Made by a program: the position numbers and the translations under genes. A stretch of DNA of 64,000 nt from Helicobacteraceae bacterium (GTDB taxonomy: Bacteria; Campylobacterota; Campylobacteria; Campylobacterales; Sulfurimonadaceae), in NCBI GenBank assembly GCA_015488775.1, contig WFNF01000041.1, positions 1-64,000 on the forward strand, written 5' to 3'. Positions within the stretch are counted from its first letter, which is position 1. Each line of letters opens with the position of its first letter. Below, one piece after another: positions 21,501-28,475 of the stretch. The notes beneath the pieces are model-generated. The model was not told the origin of the DNA, did not search any database, and saw only the letters and a program-made list of their open reading frames with translations.

Positions 21501-24080
21501 GATGTTGTTGAAAGAGATGCTTTATTAACTCAAATAGCAAGGGTTATCCCTAATGATTATAATGAAAACAAATATTTTGGCTCAAGCATTGATATTGATG
21601 GGGAGTATGTTGTTGTTGGGGATAGTTATGAATCTTATGTTTATATATTTAAAAGAGATGGTAACGATACTTTAACTGAGGTATCTAAATTTAGAGCAAG
21701 TAACACTGTAAGTTCAGATCTGTTTGGAGATAGTGTTGTTATAAAAGGTACAACTATCATAGTAAGTGCCCCTCAACATACAAGCTCTACTAATGCAGAG
21801 GGATCTGCTTATATCTTTGCTTTTGATAGAGCAAGTGGCAGTGTTACTCAAACTCAGACTCTTAGCATTGTTACAAATGAGTATGCCTTATTTTCAAAAG
21901 GTATAGCTTTTGATGGGGAGTATCTATTTTTAGGAGTACCATCAGATAGTAGTGGTGGTAAGGTATATTTTTACACTTATGATGCAGCTACACATCAAGC
22001 TTCAAGTGTAAGTAACTTCACATCTTCAAGCCTTAGTGTTGGAGATAAGTTTGGTTATAGTATAGCTTTAGATCATAAAAATCTTATTATCTCAGCTTAC
22101 AACAAAGATGTTAACTCTAAAACAAAAGCTGGTGAAGCGTATCTATTTAGAGTGGCTGATGATAACCTAAGTGTTACTCAAAAAGCTATTATTCACTCTA
22201 GTGATTATGATAATTATGACAAATTTTCACAAGCTGTAAGTATGAGTGGCTCTTATGTAGTTTTAGGATCACCTTACGATGATGATACAGATATTAGCAC
22301 AGGTAGTGCATATCTATTTAAAATAGCAGATGACAATAATTCTATAAACTTTATCTCAAAAATAGTAGCAACAGATCCAAATAAACTAGATGTATTTGGA
22401 TATAGCTTAGATATGGATGAGAACAGAGTTGTTATAGGGACTCAAAATGGTGAAAGTGCTTATGTTTATGATATAAATAGTAGTGATGATTCATTAAACT
22501 TGGTTCAAAAACTTAAATCAAATATAGACTATGATGGCTCTGTATTTGGTAGTAAGGTTAGTATAGATAACTCTACTATAGCTATTGGTGCTAGTGGTGA
22601 AAGTAAAGAGTATAAAAATGGTGGTAGTGCTTATATTTTTGATGATATAGTTTTAAATAAAATTTATGAATATAGTGCAGATGATTCTGTAGATATATAT
22701 GAAAATTTTGACTCTTTAGTTTATAGAGTAGATGTAGGTAGTAGAAATCAACCTATAACTTACTCTTTAGATGGAGATGATGCGTCTAAGTTTTCACTAA
22801 ATGAAAACAATATTAGTCTAGTTTCAAGTCTAAATTATGAATCTCCAAGTGATTTGAATGGGGATAATATATACGATATATCTATAGTTGCTGAGGATTT
22901 TAAAGGTTATACATATACAAAAGCTATGAGTATAAATATACTTGATGAGTATCTTAAACAAAACGATCAAACAAACTCAAATGAGTTAAACTCAGATGCA
23001 CTTGGTTATAGTGTAGATATAAGTGGTGATATAGTAGTTGCTGGTATCCCTTTCTCTGATCAAAATTTCTCAAATGGTGGTCTTGTAAAAATCTATGTTC
23101 ATAACCCAGATAAACTTGATTATTTAGGTAGTTTAAGTTCAAGTGATGTTAGTGCAGATGACAACTTTGGTAAAGCAGTTGCAATACTTGGGGATTATAT
23201 AATTGTTGGAGCACCAGGTGCTGTTCCTCGTGGAGCTATATATGTATATAAACGAAATGGCTACTTAACTCCAACACTTTTAACAAAATTTACACCAAGT
23301 GATACTGGAGATACAGGTTTTGGTAATACGATTAGCATAAGTTCAAGTGTTGATTTTCCAAATAAATACTACTTTGTTGTTGGCTCAACATCAAGTAGTT
23401 TTGAGGCTTTTTCTATAGATATTACTAATGATTCTATATCTAGAATCCTAAGAGTTGAAGATCCTTATGCCTTAGATTATACTGACAATAGTTTCGCATC
23501 AGTTATTAGCATAAACAACAATAGAATCTTAGTATCTGCTCCAGATAGATCAGTTATAATATCTGGTACAACATATACAAATGCTGGTGTTGTATATAAG
23601 TATGACATAGGAAAACTTGGAACAGGTGTTCAAGAGACAATAAAACTTGCAAATGCAAATAGTAATGATCATTTTGGTAGCTCTTTAGCTATAACTCAAG
23701 ATTATATAGCTATAGGTGCTAGTGGTAGGGATAGTGTTGATGTATATGAAGATATAGGTTTAAGTTTAACCCATAAATACACCCTAACACCAAATGACGC
23801 AAGCAATATATCTTATGGCTCTAGTGTAGCTCTAAATAACACAATGTTACTAGTTGGAGCAAAAAGTGATGATAAAAAAGTTCATAATGGTGGAAGTGTA
23901 TATGTGTACTCTTTAGATGCACAAATGGATGCAACTTTGAAACAAAAGATATCATCAAGCAACTCAAGTGCATACATGGGAAGCTCTATATCACTTGACG
24001 CATCTGAAACAATCATAGGCTCACCTGGCTTTAATCAAAGTAGAGGAAGAGTTGATTTGTTTAGTAGAGATACTAACTAG
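15564..24080 (+). CDS. Giant modular exoprotein: TSP3, Calx-beta, ELWxxDGT, cadherin and FG-GAP repeats
   Basis: The ATG at 15564, with AAGGGG 6 bp upstream, is chosen over an in-frame start at 15534 because it opens directly into a signal peptide (MRYLIKTITILAFFVLTLNA); the product is 2838 aa. In order: thrombospondin-type-3 calcium loops at about 202-265 and 543-628 (DSDDDGIPD, DSDLDGVTDSIDNCP); a Calx-beta domain at about 730-822; an ELWxxDGT-type propeller region at about 843-1218 (DDGVHGEEPWYLD); two cadherin-like repeats (about 1224-1402); a second ELWxxDGT-type region (1410-1788, DDGIHGEEPWYCD); two more cadherin-like repeats (1794-1982); an FG-GAP propeller region (1990-2365); a degenerate cadherin unit (2369-2465); and a second FG-GAP region to the end. 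No T1SS or T9SS tail was recognised. It is probably a calcium-stabilised surface adhesin or matrix protein. Confidence 0.88.
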   Translation: MRYLIKTITILAFFVLTLNAQDNSFVSDRANVWVLKGSSIRSFHAPMLWSKNADVVSGNVLVDSVNLSDGALDSTQVIVNHFLSSYPTLNGVDYPALSLVGLDKASWSILDSLNDTKLDVTPDGGVFDNTIKINIHLNATSEVSKGIEYQLDSGAVQTKTLSIVPEQNSSVSFYLSKSGVHTLKYRFVGESFKSLSFTINNSNLMRDSDDDGIPDNIEVELGFDPLDVSVDGNGFSKFDILIRGEDINDSDNDGWSNFDEIYLRSTNPYDANYKPSVDSIYGVEYNLSVDSTFLDAPYDRVSVTNLISDTFYDSKEVLNLALTSDYYNMAISDVIDENLSDALDSGVIPRLRINGSIPSIFRVKQGKDYNTTVLKSFIPSKDDLSVKTYYQSLLDSGVSDIGSADFISGFISYMKDNLVQNKKIVLDNNSSLIVGYLEANLQLSSSKDKLLLINPESSDDYFDYVSRDVNKLVEDLVSIFDKFPLETNGLALAQKANENSSEFNLAEFLQTKLLDVDRYKIALMKEISFDQSQSNISDEIYYFLADSDGDGISNMDEVLASSSPIDVDSDDDGYNDDVDICVQSVGLSCLSKNSNDSDLDGVTDSIDNCPFNPNLDQNDSNNDGIGDVCAQKGLALLSPYYNIELPKGSKFDFEAKRLDGGSEIYWFVDGVIVSSQSSENMSRYFNDIGTFNVCASKSLTLNSLNSSCVDIKILDYNQNSLVNLYAIDTQEQNTDNPRVILSLELSKELSQDKTYTYTTQSSSAIAGEDFIATSGEINLKKGDKRYFFSVEVKADTIYEPDEYFYVALFDSSNNQITRKKITIYNDDLVADNNNSSSNNFSDKFFFSFDDGVHGEEPWYLDQNSQSSAHILYDMVENGDSSPKHFTQMQDNIFFVAKDLNGILGLYLTDTSAKTPTLIESFTSANSIDELNVVDNKLYFLVHEDGVVDQLYVSDGLSASFVTNIADDYVFNSSQKHKLLVSGLKIYIISQSKVGADILEDIYLYDTRDSTYTLFKDMPDTTKALDNLISTSDGFYFSFGSSEVWYSDKEDAQLFVDINNSSKILNIKKVDNMVYVLSSKVDGTYLLYTKNIQSGEVKTLEYSEAVELYTTSQKAYLVKNSISVYDINSSTPFELFSVAQTQNIDEVSILNDALFLTTNSGVYNSSGTEILSLSSTGNIKLFSNNLHDYIFAQVNDSSLQNGNTYSIEMIDTRDNSKHSIVQNDVAPYFTSADTFYIDENVRYIEAITTDDINSTLSLGSGGDESFVSLNNGVLELLQNSDYETKQNYSVELIAEDINGHQSTQLISVIVRDLDEIAPVFTSANTFTMDENQKYVGLITTDDINSTLALSGVDASLFSLVDGNLSLHFNADYESKSSYSIVVTATDKVGNSSTQNINISVNDLYETSLIEGKIFFAFDDGIHGEEPWYCDVNDSNNTHMLKDIDVGIGSSYPDSFINVGKDDVYFTTINSDRNISLYITKGSDATTSKVGVIVGDYIADSVDVNGTLYFVVHSYTNEVVDKLYKSDGVNITYLTDIANDFLADYYDVKKMTLIDGKLYIIHQSLDGVNRDEDIYTFDIATQTYSLFKDMPSDANGINFLSVDANGFYFIYSNKIYFSDKTALGTVVETTLTNTSEIEEMVIANGVLYINARSSSGDLIYYVYDTVSKQLTEENYFISSDYIELFVVDDTAYMNYNGDEIFSLNGTSKTSVFTISDGDYIDQIFTTKDKFYFTTFTSLFDNLGTEVLYFEYYADVSFVKGTIDNKFLVVTDEYDGLGNKINFINGVNFNIVANVTIGAEFTSTNYTFVDENTLDIIQVTTDDPNANIYLTQDSASMFDLAPDGTLSFKVAPDYENGDSFYMVYLYAIASNSAVTYQDFEVSINNVAEVVPSINPFSGTVDENLSISSVVGSVSITHMGDDTPIDSMSLSGIGSDDFTINPSGVISVAKALDYETKDEYNLSVVAHNAAGDSASVAVNIAINDVVERDALLTQIARVIPNDYNENKYFGSSIDIDGEYVVVGDSYESYVYIFKRDGNDTLTEVSKFRASNTVSSDLFGDSVVIKGTTIIVSAPQHTSSTNAEGSAYIFAFDRASGSVTQTQTLSIVTNEYALFSKGIAFDGEYLFLGVPSDSSGGKVYFYTYDAATHQASSVSNFTSSSLSVGDKFGYSIALDHKNLIISAYNKDVNSKTKAGEAYLFRVADDNLSVTQKAIIHSSDYDNYDKFSQAVSMSGSYVVLGSPYDDDTDISTGSAYLFKIADDNNSINFISKIVATDPNKLDVFGYSLDMDENRVVIGTQNGESAYVYDINSSDDSLNLVQKLKSNIDYDGSVFGSKVSIDNSTIAIGASGESKEYKNGGSAYIFDDIVLNKIYEYSADDSVDIYENFDSLVYRVDVGSRNQPITYSLDGDDASKFSLNENNISLVSSLNYESPSDLNGDNIYDISIVAEDFKGYTYTKAMSINILDEYLKQNDQTNSNELNSDALGYSVDISGDIVVAGIPFSDQNFSNGGLVKIYVHNPDKLDYLGSLSSSDVSADDNFGKAVAILGDYIIVGAPGAVPRGAIYVYKRNGYLTPTLLTKFTPSDTGDTGFGNTISISSSVDFPNKYYFVVGSTSSSFEAFSIDITNDSISRILRVEDPYALDYTDNSFASVISINNNRILVSAPDRSVIISGTTYTNAGVVYKYDIGKLGTGVQETIKLANANSNDHFGSSLAITQDYIAIGASGRDSVDVYEDIGLSLTHKYTLTPNDASNISYGSSVALNNTMLLVGAKSDDKKVHNGGSVYVYSLDAQMDATLKQKISSSNSSAYMGSSISLDASETIIGSPGFNQSRGRVDLFSRDTN

Positions 24081-24095
24081 ATAGACTAAAGTAAG

Positions 24096-24121
24096 CATTC
24101 CCAATATGTATATTGGGAATG
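24096..24121 (+). terminator. Perfect hairpin ending the exoprotein operon
   Basis: CATTCCCAATA-TGTA-TATTGGGAATG forms an 11-bp perfect stem with a 4-nt loop 15 bp after the stop of the 2838-aa gene. The T-rich stretch comes only about 15-20 nt later, so termination may be imperfect or the hairpin may protect the 3' end of the mRNA. Confidence 0.6.
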
Positions 24122-24190
24122 AGCAACCTTAAACAATTTTGTATTTTTTTTAAAATTCATCTTATCTATTAAGTATATATTTTAATAACT

Positions 24191-24214
24191 ATTGTAATAT
24201 ATATAAGTTACAAT
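24191..24214. promoter_or_regulatory. Inverted repeat in the toxin-antitoxin promoter
   Basis: ATTGTAA and TTACAAT arms are separated by 10 bp of TA-rich sequence, about 29 bp before the antitoxin start. Antitoxins of type II modules usually bind such palindromes to repress their own operon; use here is inferred from position. Confidence 0.45.
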
Positions 24215-24242
24215 ACATATAGATTAAAACAAAGGATATAAA

Positions 24243-24488
24243 ATGTTAAGTTATGGAGTAACAGATATTCAAACTAAACCATCTCTTATCAAAGCTATGG
24301 ACATAGGTGAGATAGTAGATAAACGAAAACATATTACACTTGGATATTATATATCTGCTAAATACGAAAGCTATATTCGACCAGTTATTGATAAAATAGA
24401 TAAAGATGAAAAACTTGCTAAACTTAAAAAACTAAAAGCACATCAAGATTTAGAATTTGTAGAAGTTGGGGTAGATGATGGACTTTAA
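24243..24488 (+). CDS. Type II antitoxin, Phd/YefM-like
   Basis: This 81-residue protein lies directly before a MazF/PemK-type toxin gene and overlaps it by 14 bp, the usual order of a type II module. Residues about 6-45 (VTDIQTKPSLIKAMDIGEIVDKRK, then a G-YYIS strand) fit the compact DNA-binding N-terminus of Phd/YefM-like antitoxins; the charged C-terminus (KIDKDEKLAKLKKLK) would wrap the toxin. Family assignment is weak by sequence and rests mainly on context. It has an AAAGGATATAAA ribosome site. The inverted repeat at 24191-24214 may be its own operator. Confidence 0.65.
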   Translation: MLSYGVTDIQTKPSLIKAMDIGEIVDKRKHITLGYYISAKYESYIRPVIDKIDKDEKLAKLKKLKAHQDLEFVEVGVDDGL

Positions 24489-24813
24489 GAGAGGTGATAT
24501 CGTTACAGTAAATCTTAATCCTAAGAAAGGTCATGAGGTTGGAAAGATTAGACATGCTGTGATTATATCAAATGATGATGAGAATGATATCTTAGATACT
24601 GTAATACTAATGCCCTTATCAACTGATTTACTTGATGATATGGATCCATATCGTATGAGAATATCTAAAAGGGGTAACCTTAATCAAGACTCTGATATTT
24701 TAATCAATCAGGTACGAACACTCTCTAAACAGAGGGTTGGTAAAAAGATAGCAGATATCACGAACTCTGAATATACTCTAGTGATTGCATCACTTTGTAA
24801 AAACTTCGTATAG
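24475..24813 (+). CDS. MazF/PemK-family endoribonuclease toxin
   Basis: The 112 residues match the MazF/PemK fold: N-terminal FKRGDIVTVNLNPKKGHEVGK, the strand RHAVIISND, the MPLST segment and a C-terminal RTLSKQRVGKKIADI. Proteins of this family cut mRNA and arrest growth until neutralised by the partner antitoxin. The usual Pro after the active-site Arg (R-P-A) is His here; the Arg is kept. Two ATGs at 24475 and 24478 are possible starts, both inside the end of the antitoxin gene, which implies translational coupling. The length is normal, so the toxin looks intact. Confidence 0.85.
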   Translation: MMDFKRGDIVTVNLNPKKGHEVGKIRHAVIISNDDENDILDTVILMPLSTDLLDDMDPYRMRISKRGNLNQDSDILINQVRTLSKQRVGKKIADITNSEYTLVIASLCKNFV

Positions 24814-25044
24814 TAAGAGAGTATAATATTTCGCAAAACATTTAAAATCCTATCAATTTAACACTATGGCAACTCAAAAATATTTTTTGGCTATAGATTT
24901 TCATATTTTAGATAATTTTGACTAACATTCCATATTTTGGTATAAACAAATTGTTTCATTGGATTTATCTAGTCAATATAGGTATTAAAAGCTTAAGTTA
25001 GCTCTTTTTAGATAAAATTTCATTAGAAAATAAAAAGGGTATAG
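24814..25044. other. Intergenic region between the toxin gene and fabG
   Basis: The 231 bp are AT-rich and hold no supported gene; the only ATG frame is 19 codons without a ribosome site. GATAAAAT at about 25012-25019 may be the -10 region of fabG. Confidence 0.3.
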
Positions 25045-25791
25045 ATGAAATTTACAGGAAAAAATGTTTTAGTTACTGGTGGTAGTCGTGGTATAGGAGC
25101 GGAAATTGCAAAAGTTTTAGCATCTTATGGTCTTAAAGTATGGATTAACTATAGAAGTGGTGAGGCTGAAGCTTTAAAAGTTCAAGATGCTATCTTAGAT
25201 GCTGGTGGAGAGGCTGAGGTTATCGGTTTTGATGTTAGTGATGATAGTGCTTTTGTTGCTGCAATGAAAGAGATAGCAAGTAAAGATGGTGAGATATCTT
25301 ACCTTGTAAATAACGCTGGAATTACTAACGATAAACTAGCACTTAGAATGAAAAATGAAGATTTTATGTCTGTTATAAACGCAAATCTTACTTCAGTTTT
25401 TACTGGTTGTAGAGAGTTTATGAAGATACAAAGAAAGAAAAAGTTTGGAAGTGTTGTAAATATTAGCTCAATAGTTGGAGAAACTGGTAATGCTGGTCAA
25501 GCTAACTATGCGGCTTCAAAAGGTGGTGTTATTGCTATGACTAAATCATTTGCACTTGAAGCAGCAACTAGTGGTATCCGTTATAACTCTTTAACTCCAG
25601 GTTTTATTGCAACAGATATGACAAATGAGTTAAGTGATGAGATTAAAGAGAGTTTTACTTCAAATATACCAATGAAGCGTTTTGGTAATCCAAGTGAGAT
25701 TGCAGAAGCTACAGCATTTTTACTTTCAGATAGTTCATCATATATAACTGGTGAAACACTAAAAGTAAATGGTGGTCTAAATATGGCTTAA
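25045..25791 (+). CDS. fabG: 3-oxoacyl-[acyl-carrier-protein] reductase
   Basis: FabG reduces 3-ketoacyl-ACP to 3-hydroxyacyl-ACP with NADPH in type II fatty-acid synthesis. The 248 residues are a standard short-chain dehydrogenase: cofactor glycine motif TGGSRGIG at 11-18, NNAG at 89-92, catalytic Asn 114, Ser 142, Tyr 155 and Lys 159 (YAASK), and the C-terminal LKVNGGLNMA typical of FabG. AAAGGG lies 7 bp before the ATG. acpP and fabF, which often follow fabG in relatives, are absent: the next gene is a convergent PAS protein, so fabG is apparently on its own here. Confidence 0.95.
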   Translation: MKFTGKNVLVTGGSRGIGAEIAKVLASYGLKVWINYRSGEAEALKVQDAILDAGGEAEVIGFDVSDDSAFVAAMKEIASKDGEISYLVNNAGITNDKLALRMKNEDFMSVINANLTSVFTGCREFMKIQRKKKFGSVVNISSIVGETGNAGQANYAASKGGVIAMTKSFALEAATSGIRYNSLTPGFIATDMTNELSDEIKESFTSNIPMKRFGNPSEIAEATAFLLSDSSSYITGETLKVNGGLNMA

Positions 25792-25824
25792 GGTTTATCC
25801 TTAAGCTCTAAGTTTATTTAAAGT

Positions 25825-26388
25825 TTATGAAAATACTTTTTTCATAGCTTTAAAAAAGAATGCAAAGATACCTTTATTACCGATGAGTTTATCTATATAC
25901 TCATCATAAGTCATATTTTGATCTTCTAAAAATCCAACTAAGTATTTTGAAGAACCCTCAACACCACTTTGTGACTCTATCTCTAGTAACTTTTCATATA
26001 GAGGTGTAATCTCTTTTATCATTTTATCTGTCGCAGCTTTTCTAAAAGCTCTATGTGAGTTTACTTTGTTTGTAAGTGGATCAATCTTTGATTCAAACTC
26101 TGTAATTACCCAATAATACTTACCACATTTAGATAGATTTTTTACAAGAGCAAAGATGCTTTCATGTTTAGCCAATCTTTCCCACATCAACTTAAATATA
26201 ACTTTTGGCATATCTGGGTGTCTAATCATATTATGGGGTTGACCTATAAGTTCACTCTCTTTATATCCACTAATCTCTACAAAGTAATCATTTCCATATT
26301 CAATAATTCCTTTTTCATCTGTTCTTGAGACTATATATTTACTCTCATCTAACACTATCTTTTCATCTATTGGTGTTGGCTTTAACAT
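25825..26388 (-). CDS. PAS-domain sensor protein, Aer/CetB-like
   Basis: The 187 residues carry one PAS domain (about 15-125) with the aerotaxis-type signature ISGYKESELIGQPHNMIRHPDMPK, FKLMWERL and KCGKYYWVITEFESKID. In Aer and Campylobacter CetB this PAS fold holds FAD and reports the redox state to a chemoreceptor. The last 60 residues form a short helical tail; there is no membrane segment, HAMP or methyl-accepting domain, so it would need a separate partner as CetB does. Whether it binds FAD cannot be seen. An AGGAAGAAG ribosome site precedes the ATG. It is convergent with fabG. Confidence 0.85.
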   Translation of the reverse strand: MLKPTPIDEKIVLDESKYIVSRTDEKGIIEYGNDYFVEISGYKESELIGQPHNMIRHPDMPKVIFKLMWERLAKHESIFALVKNLSKCGKYYWVITEFESKIDPLTNKVNSHRAFRKAATDKMIKEITPLYEKLLEIESQSGVEGSSKYLVGFLEDQNMTYDEYIDKLIGNKGIFAFFFKAMKKVFS

Positions 26389-26560
26389 CTTCTTCCTTTT
26401 GCTATGTATTGGAATTTACAATTTTATTTAACTAATTATAGTAAATTTTAGTTTAATATTAAGAATTTTATAAAAAAATTATCTAAATTAAATACTATAA
26501 AAGGAATAAAGTAAATTAAATATATTATTATTAAATATAAATTAACGCAAGGGGTGTCTT

Positions 26561-27034
26561 ATGTCAACAAAATTATTAAGTGAACATTTGAAAAACTTAT
26601 CTAAATGTATTCATAATGAAACAAATAAAGTGAGATTATTAAACAGTAGTTTAGTTATAGATTCTGATCAAATAAAGTTAAATTCTGAACAAAGTAATTT
26701 TAATGATTGGTTAAATAATGATGGGGAGTATATTCATCAACATCTACATGGAAGTTTTTTTAATGATATAAAGCTTTTGCATGATTCATGGCATGATATA
26801 TATACTAAGGTATATAAACTTTTATATGAAGATAACAGAGGGTTTTTTAGCAATAAACATCTTCCAAAAGATTTAAACTCTCAAGAGCAAACTAAATTGG
26901 GATTTTATTATGATGATTTAAAAGAGATAAGTATAACACTACAGCATAAAATTGAGATACTAAATCTACGTATTTCATCTAGTCAAGAGATGGATGATGA
27001 TGACATAAATGATCTTAGCTTATTGGGTGCATAA
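26561..27034 (+). CDS. Soluble helical protein resembling a CZB zinc-binding domain
   Basis: The 157-residue protein has no signal or membrane segment and looks all-helical. Residues about 45-90 (FNDWLNNDGEYI, then LLHDSWHDIYTKVYKLL) resemble the CZB (chemoreceptor zinc-binding) domain: the Trp-Leu following the usual Cys-x-Phe-Gly-Lys, and the HxxxH pair (HDSWH). The zinc Cys of CZB is not present at the expected place (Asn instead), so metal binding is uncertain; Cys 16 and His 18 in the N-terminus might substitute. The assignment is tentative. The start has a strong AAGGGG ribosome site. It lies next to the divergent PAS sensor, which fits a signalling role. Confidence 0.5.
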   Translation: MSTKLLSEHLKNLSKCIHNETNKVRLLNSSLVIDSDQIKLNSEQSNFNDWLNNDGEYIHQHLHGSFFNDIKLLHDSWHDIYTKVYKLLYEDNRGFFSNKHLPKDLNSQEQTKLGFYYDDLKEISITLQHKIEILNLRISSSQEMDDDDINDLSLLGA

Positions 27035-27105
27035 TTATAAAATAATAGTTTTTTAGATAAAATTATCATAAAGATATTTTTAAAATATTTTATATTGGAT
27101 TTTAT

Positions 27106-27582
27106 TTGAAATATATTGTTGCACTTGTCTTTGTATTGCTTTTTAACTCTTGCTCTAAGTTGGAGGTTATAAAGTCAAATACCTACCTTATTACTATAAA
27201 AACTGATAAAATTAAATTTAATGATTATGGTTTTGTAAAACACACTTCTAAAAGTGTTATTTTAGAGCTATATGAAGCAGGTATGTTACTTAAACAAATA
27301 AAAGTTTATGATGATGAGATATGTGTTGAAGAGGGTTGTGTATCACAGCAAAGATTTTATAAAGAGTTTTTTAACTCAAAAGATTACCCTGACCAGATTT
27401 TAAATAATATTATTAATCATCATGAGATACTTGATGGATTAGATCGTGTGCAAACAGCAGATGGATTTGAGCAAATAATTAAAAATGATAAATATAACCT
27501 AATATATAAAGTATCTAAAAATAGTGTTTACTTTAAAGATAGAAAAAGAAAAAATTTAATTAAAATCAAGGTGGTTCAATAA
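27106..27582 (+). CDS. Small lipoprotein preceding nfo
   Basis: The 158 residues begin with a lipoprotein signal, [16 protein letters not shown] (lipobox Cys 16). The body is mixed alpha/beta with a Cys pair ([11 protein letters not shown], about residues 68-78) that could form a disulfide, and it ends in a basic strand. The family was not recognised. The start is TTG with GGAT 5 bp upstream. The stop overlaps the nfo start by 1 nt (TAATG), so it heads a translationally coupled chain with nfo, the FadL-type porin and the acyl-CoA ligase. Confidence 0.7.
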   Translation: MKYIVALVFVLLFNSCSKLEVIKSNTYLITIKTDKIKFNDYGFVKHTSKSVILELYEAGMLLKQIKVYDDEICVEEGCVSQQRFYKEFFNSKDYPDQILNNIINHHEILDGLDRVQTADGFEQIIKNDKYNLIYKVSKNSVYFKDRKRKNLIKIKVVQ

Positions 27583-28475
27583 TGAAATATATAGGCGCAC
27601 ATACATCTGCAAGTGGTGGTGTTTTCAATGCAGTTGAAAACGCATCTAAAATAGGAGCAAAAGCCTTTGCTCTTTTTACTAAAAATCAAAAAAGATGGGA
27701 CGCTAAGGCATTGGATGCAAAAACTATAGATAAATGGTTTAAGGCTTTAGAAACGCACAATATGAGTGCTAAACAGATTTTACCTCACGATAGTTATCTT
27801 ATAAATCTTGGTCATCCTGAACTTGAAAAACTTGAAAAAAGTAGGATGGCATTTATAGATGAACTTCAAAGATGTGAAATACTTGGACTCGATAGACTAA
27901 ACTTTCATCCTGGATCTCATCTTGAAAAGTTAAATAAAAAGCAAAAAGAAGATTTAGATCTTATAGAAAAAATTGAAAAAAAATCTTTAGATGTAGTGGT
28001 TGAATCTATAAATATTGCCTTAGATAAAACATCAGGAGTAAGTGCAGTTATAGAAAACACAGCAGGTCAGGGAAGTAACTTAGGATATAAATTTGAGCAT
28101 CTAGGTTACATTATAAATGGTGTTGAAGATAAAAGTAGAGTAGGTGTTTGTATAGACACTTGTCATATGTTTACAGCGGGTTATGATATAAGAACTAAAG
28201 AGACTTATGAAAAAACTATGGAAGAATTTGATAAAATAGTGGGCTTTAAATATCTTAAGGGTATGCATATCAATGATTCTAAACCACCACTTGGTTCAAG
28301 AGTAGATAGACACCACTCTTTAGGGCTTGGTGAGATAGGGCTTGATGCTTTTAAATTTATTATGAATGATAAAAGAATTGATGAGGTTCCAATGGTTTTA
28401 GAAACAATAGATGAAACTATATGGGATAAAGAGATTGAGTTACTATACTCAATGATAGAAACTAAGGATAACTAA
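27582..28475 (+). CDS. nfo: Endonuclease IV (AP endonuclease)
   Basis: Nfo cuts DNA 5' to abasic sites and trims 3' blocking groups in base-excision repair; it is a TIM barrel with three zinc ions. The 297 residues hold the family motifs: GAHTSASGG near the N-terminus, [58 protein letters not shown] and LETID, which supply the zinc-binding His, Asp and Glu residues. It overlaps the genes on both sides by 1 nt. Coupling to a lipoprotein and a porin is not explained by its function. Confidence 0.96.
   Translation: MKYIGAHTSASGGVFNAVENASKIGAKAFALFTKNQKRWDAKALDAKTIDKWFKALETHNMSAKQILPHDSYLINLGHPELEKLEKSRMAFIDELQRCEILGLDRLNFHPGSHLEKLNKKQKEDLDLIEKIEKKSLDVVVESINIALDKTSGVSAVIENTAGQGSNLGYKFEHLGYIINGVEDKSRVGVCIDTCHMFTAGYDIRTKETYEKTMEEFDKIVGFKYLKGMHINDSKPPLGSRVDRHHSLGLGEIGLDAFKFIMNDKRIDEVPMVLETIDETIWDKEIELLYSMIETKDN

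Noticed and set aside
24868-24927. 19-codon ATG frame between the toxin and fabG
   Set aside because: No ribosome site, no recognisable product, and short enough to be chance in AT-rich DNA.
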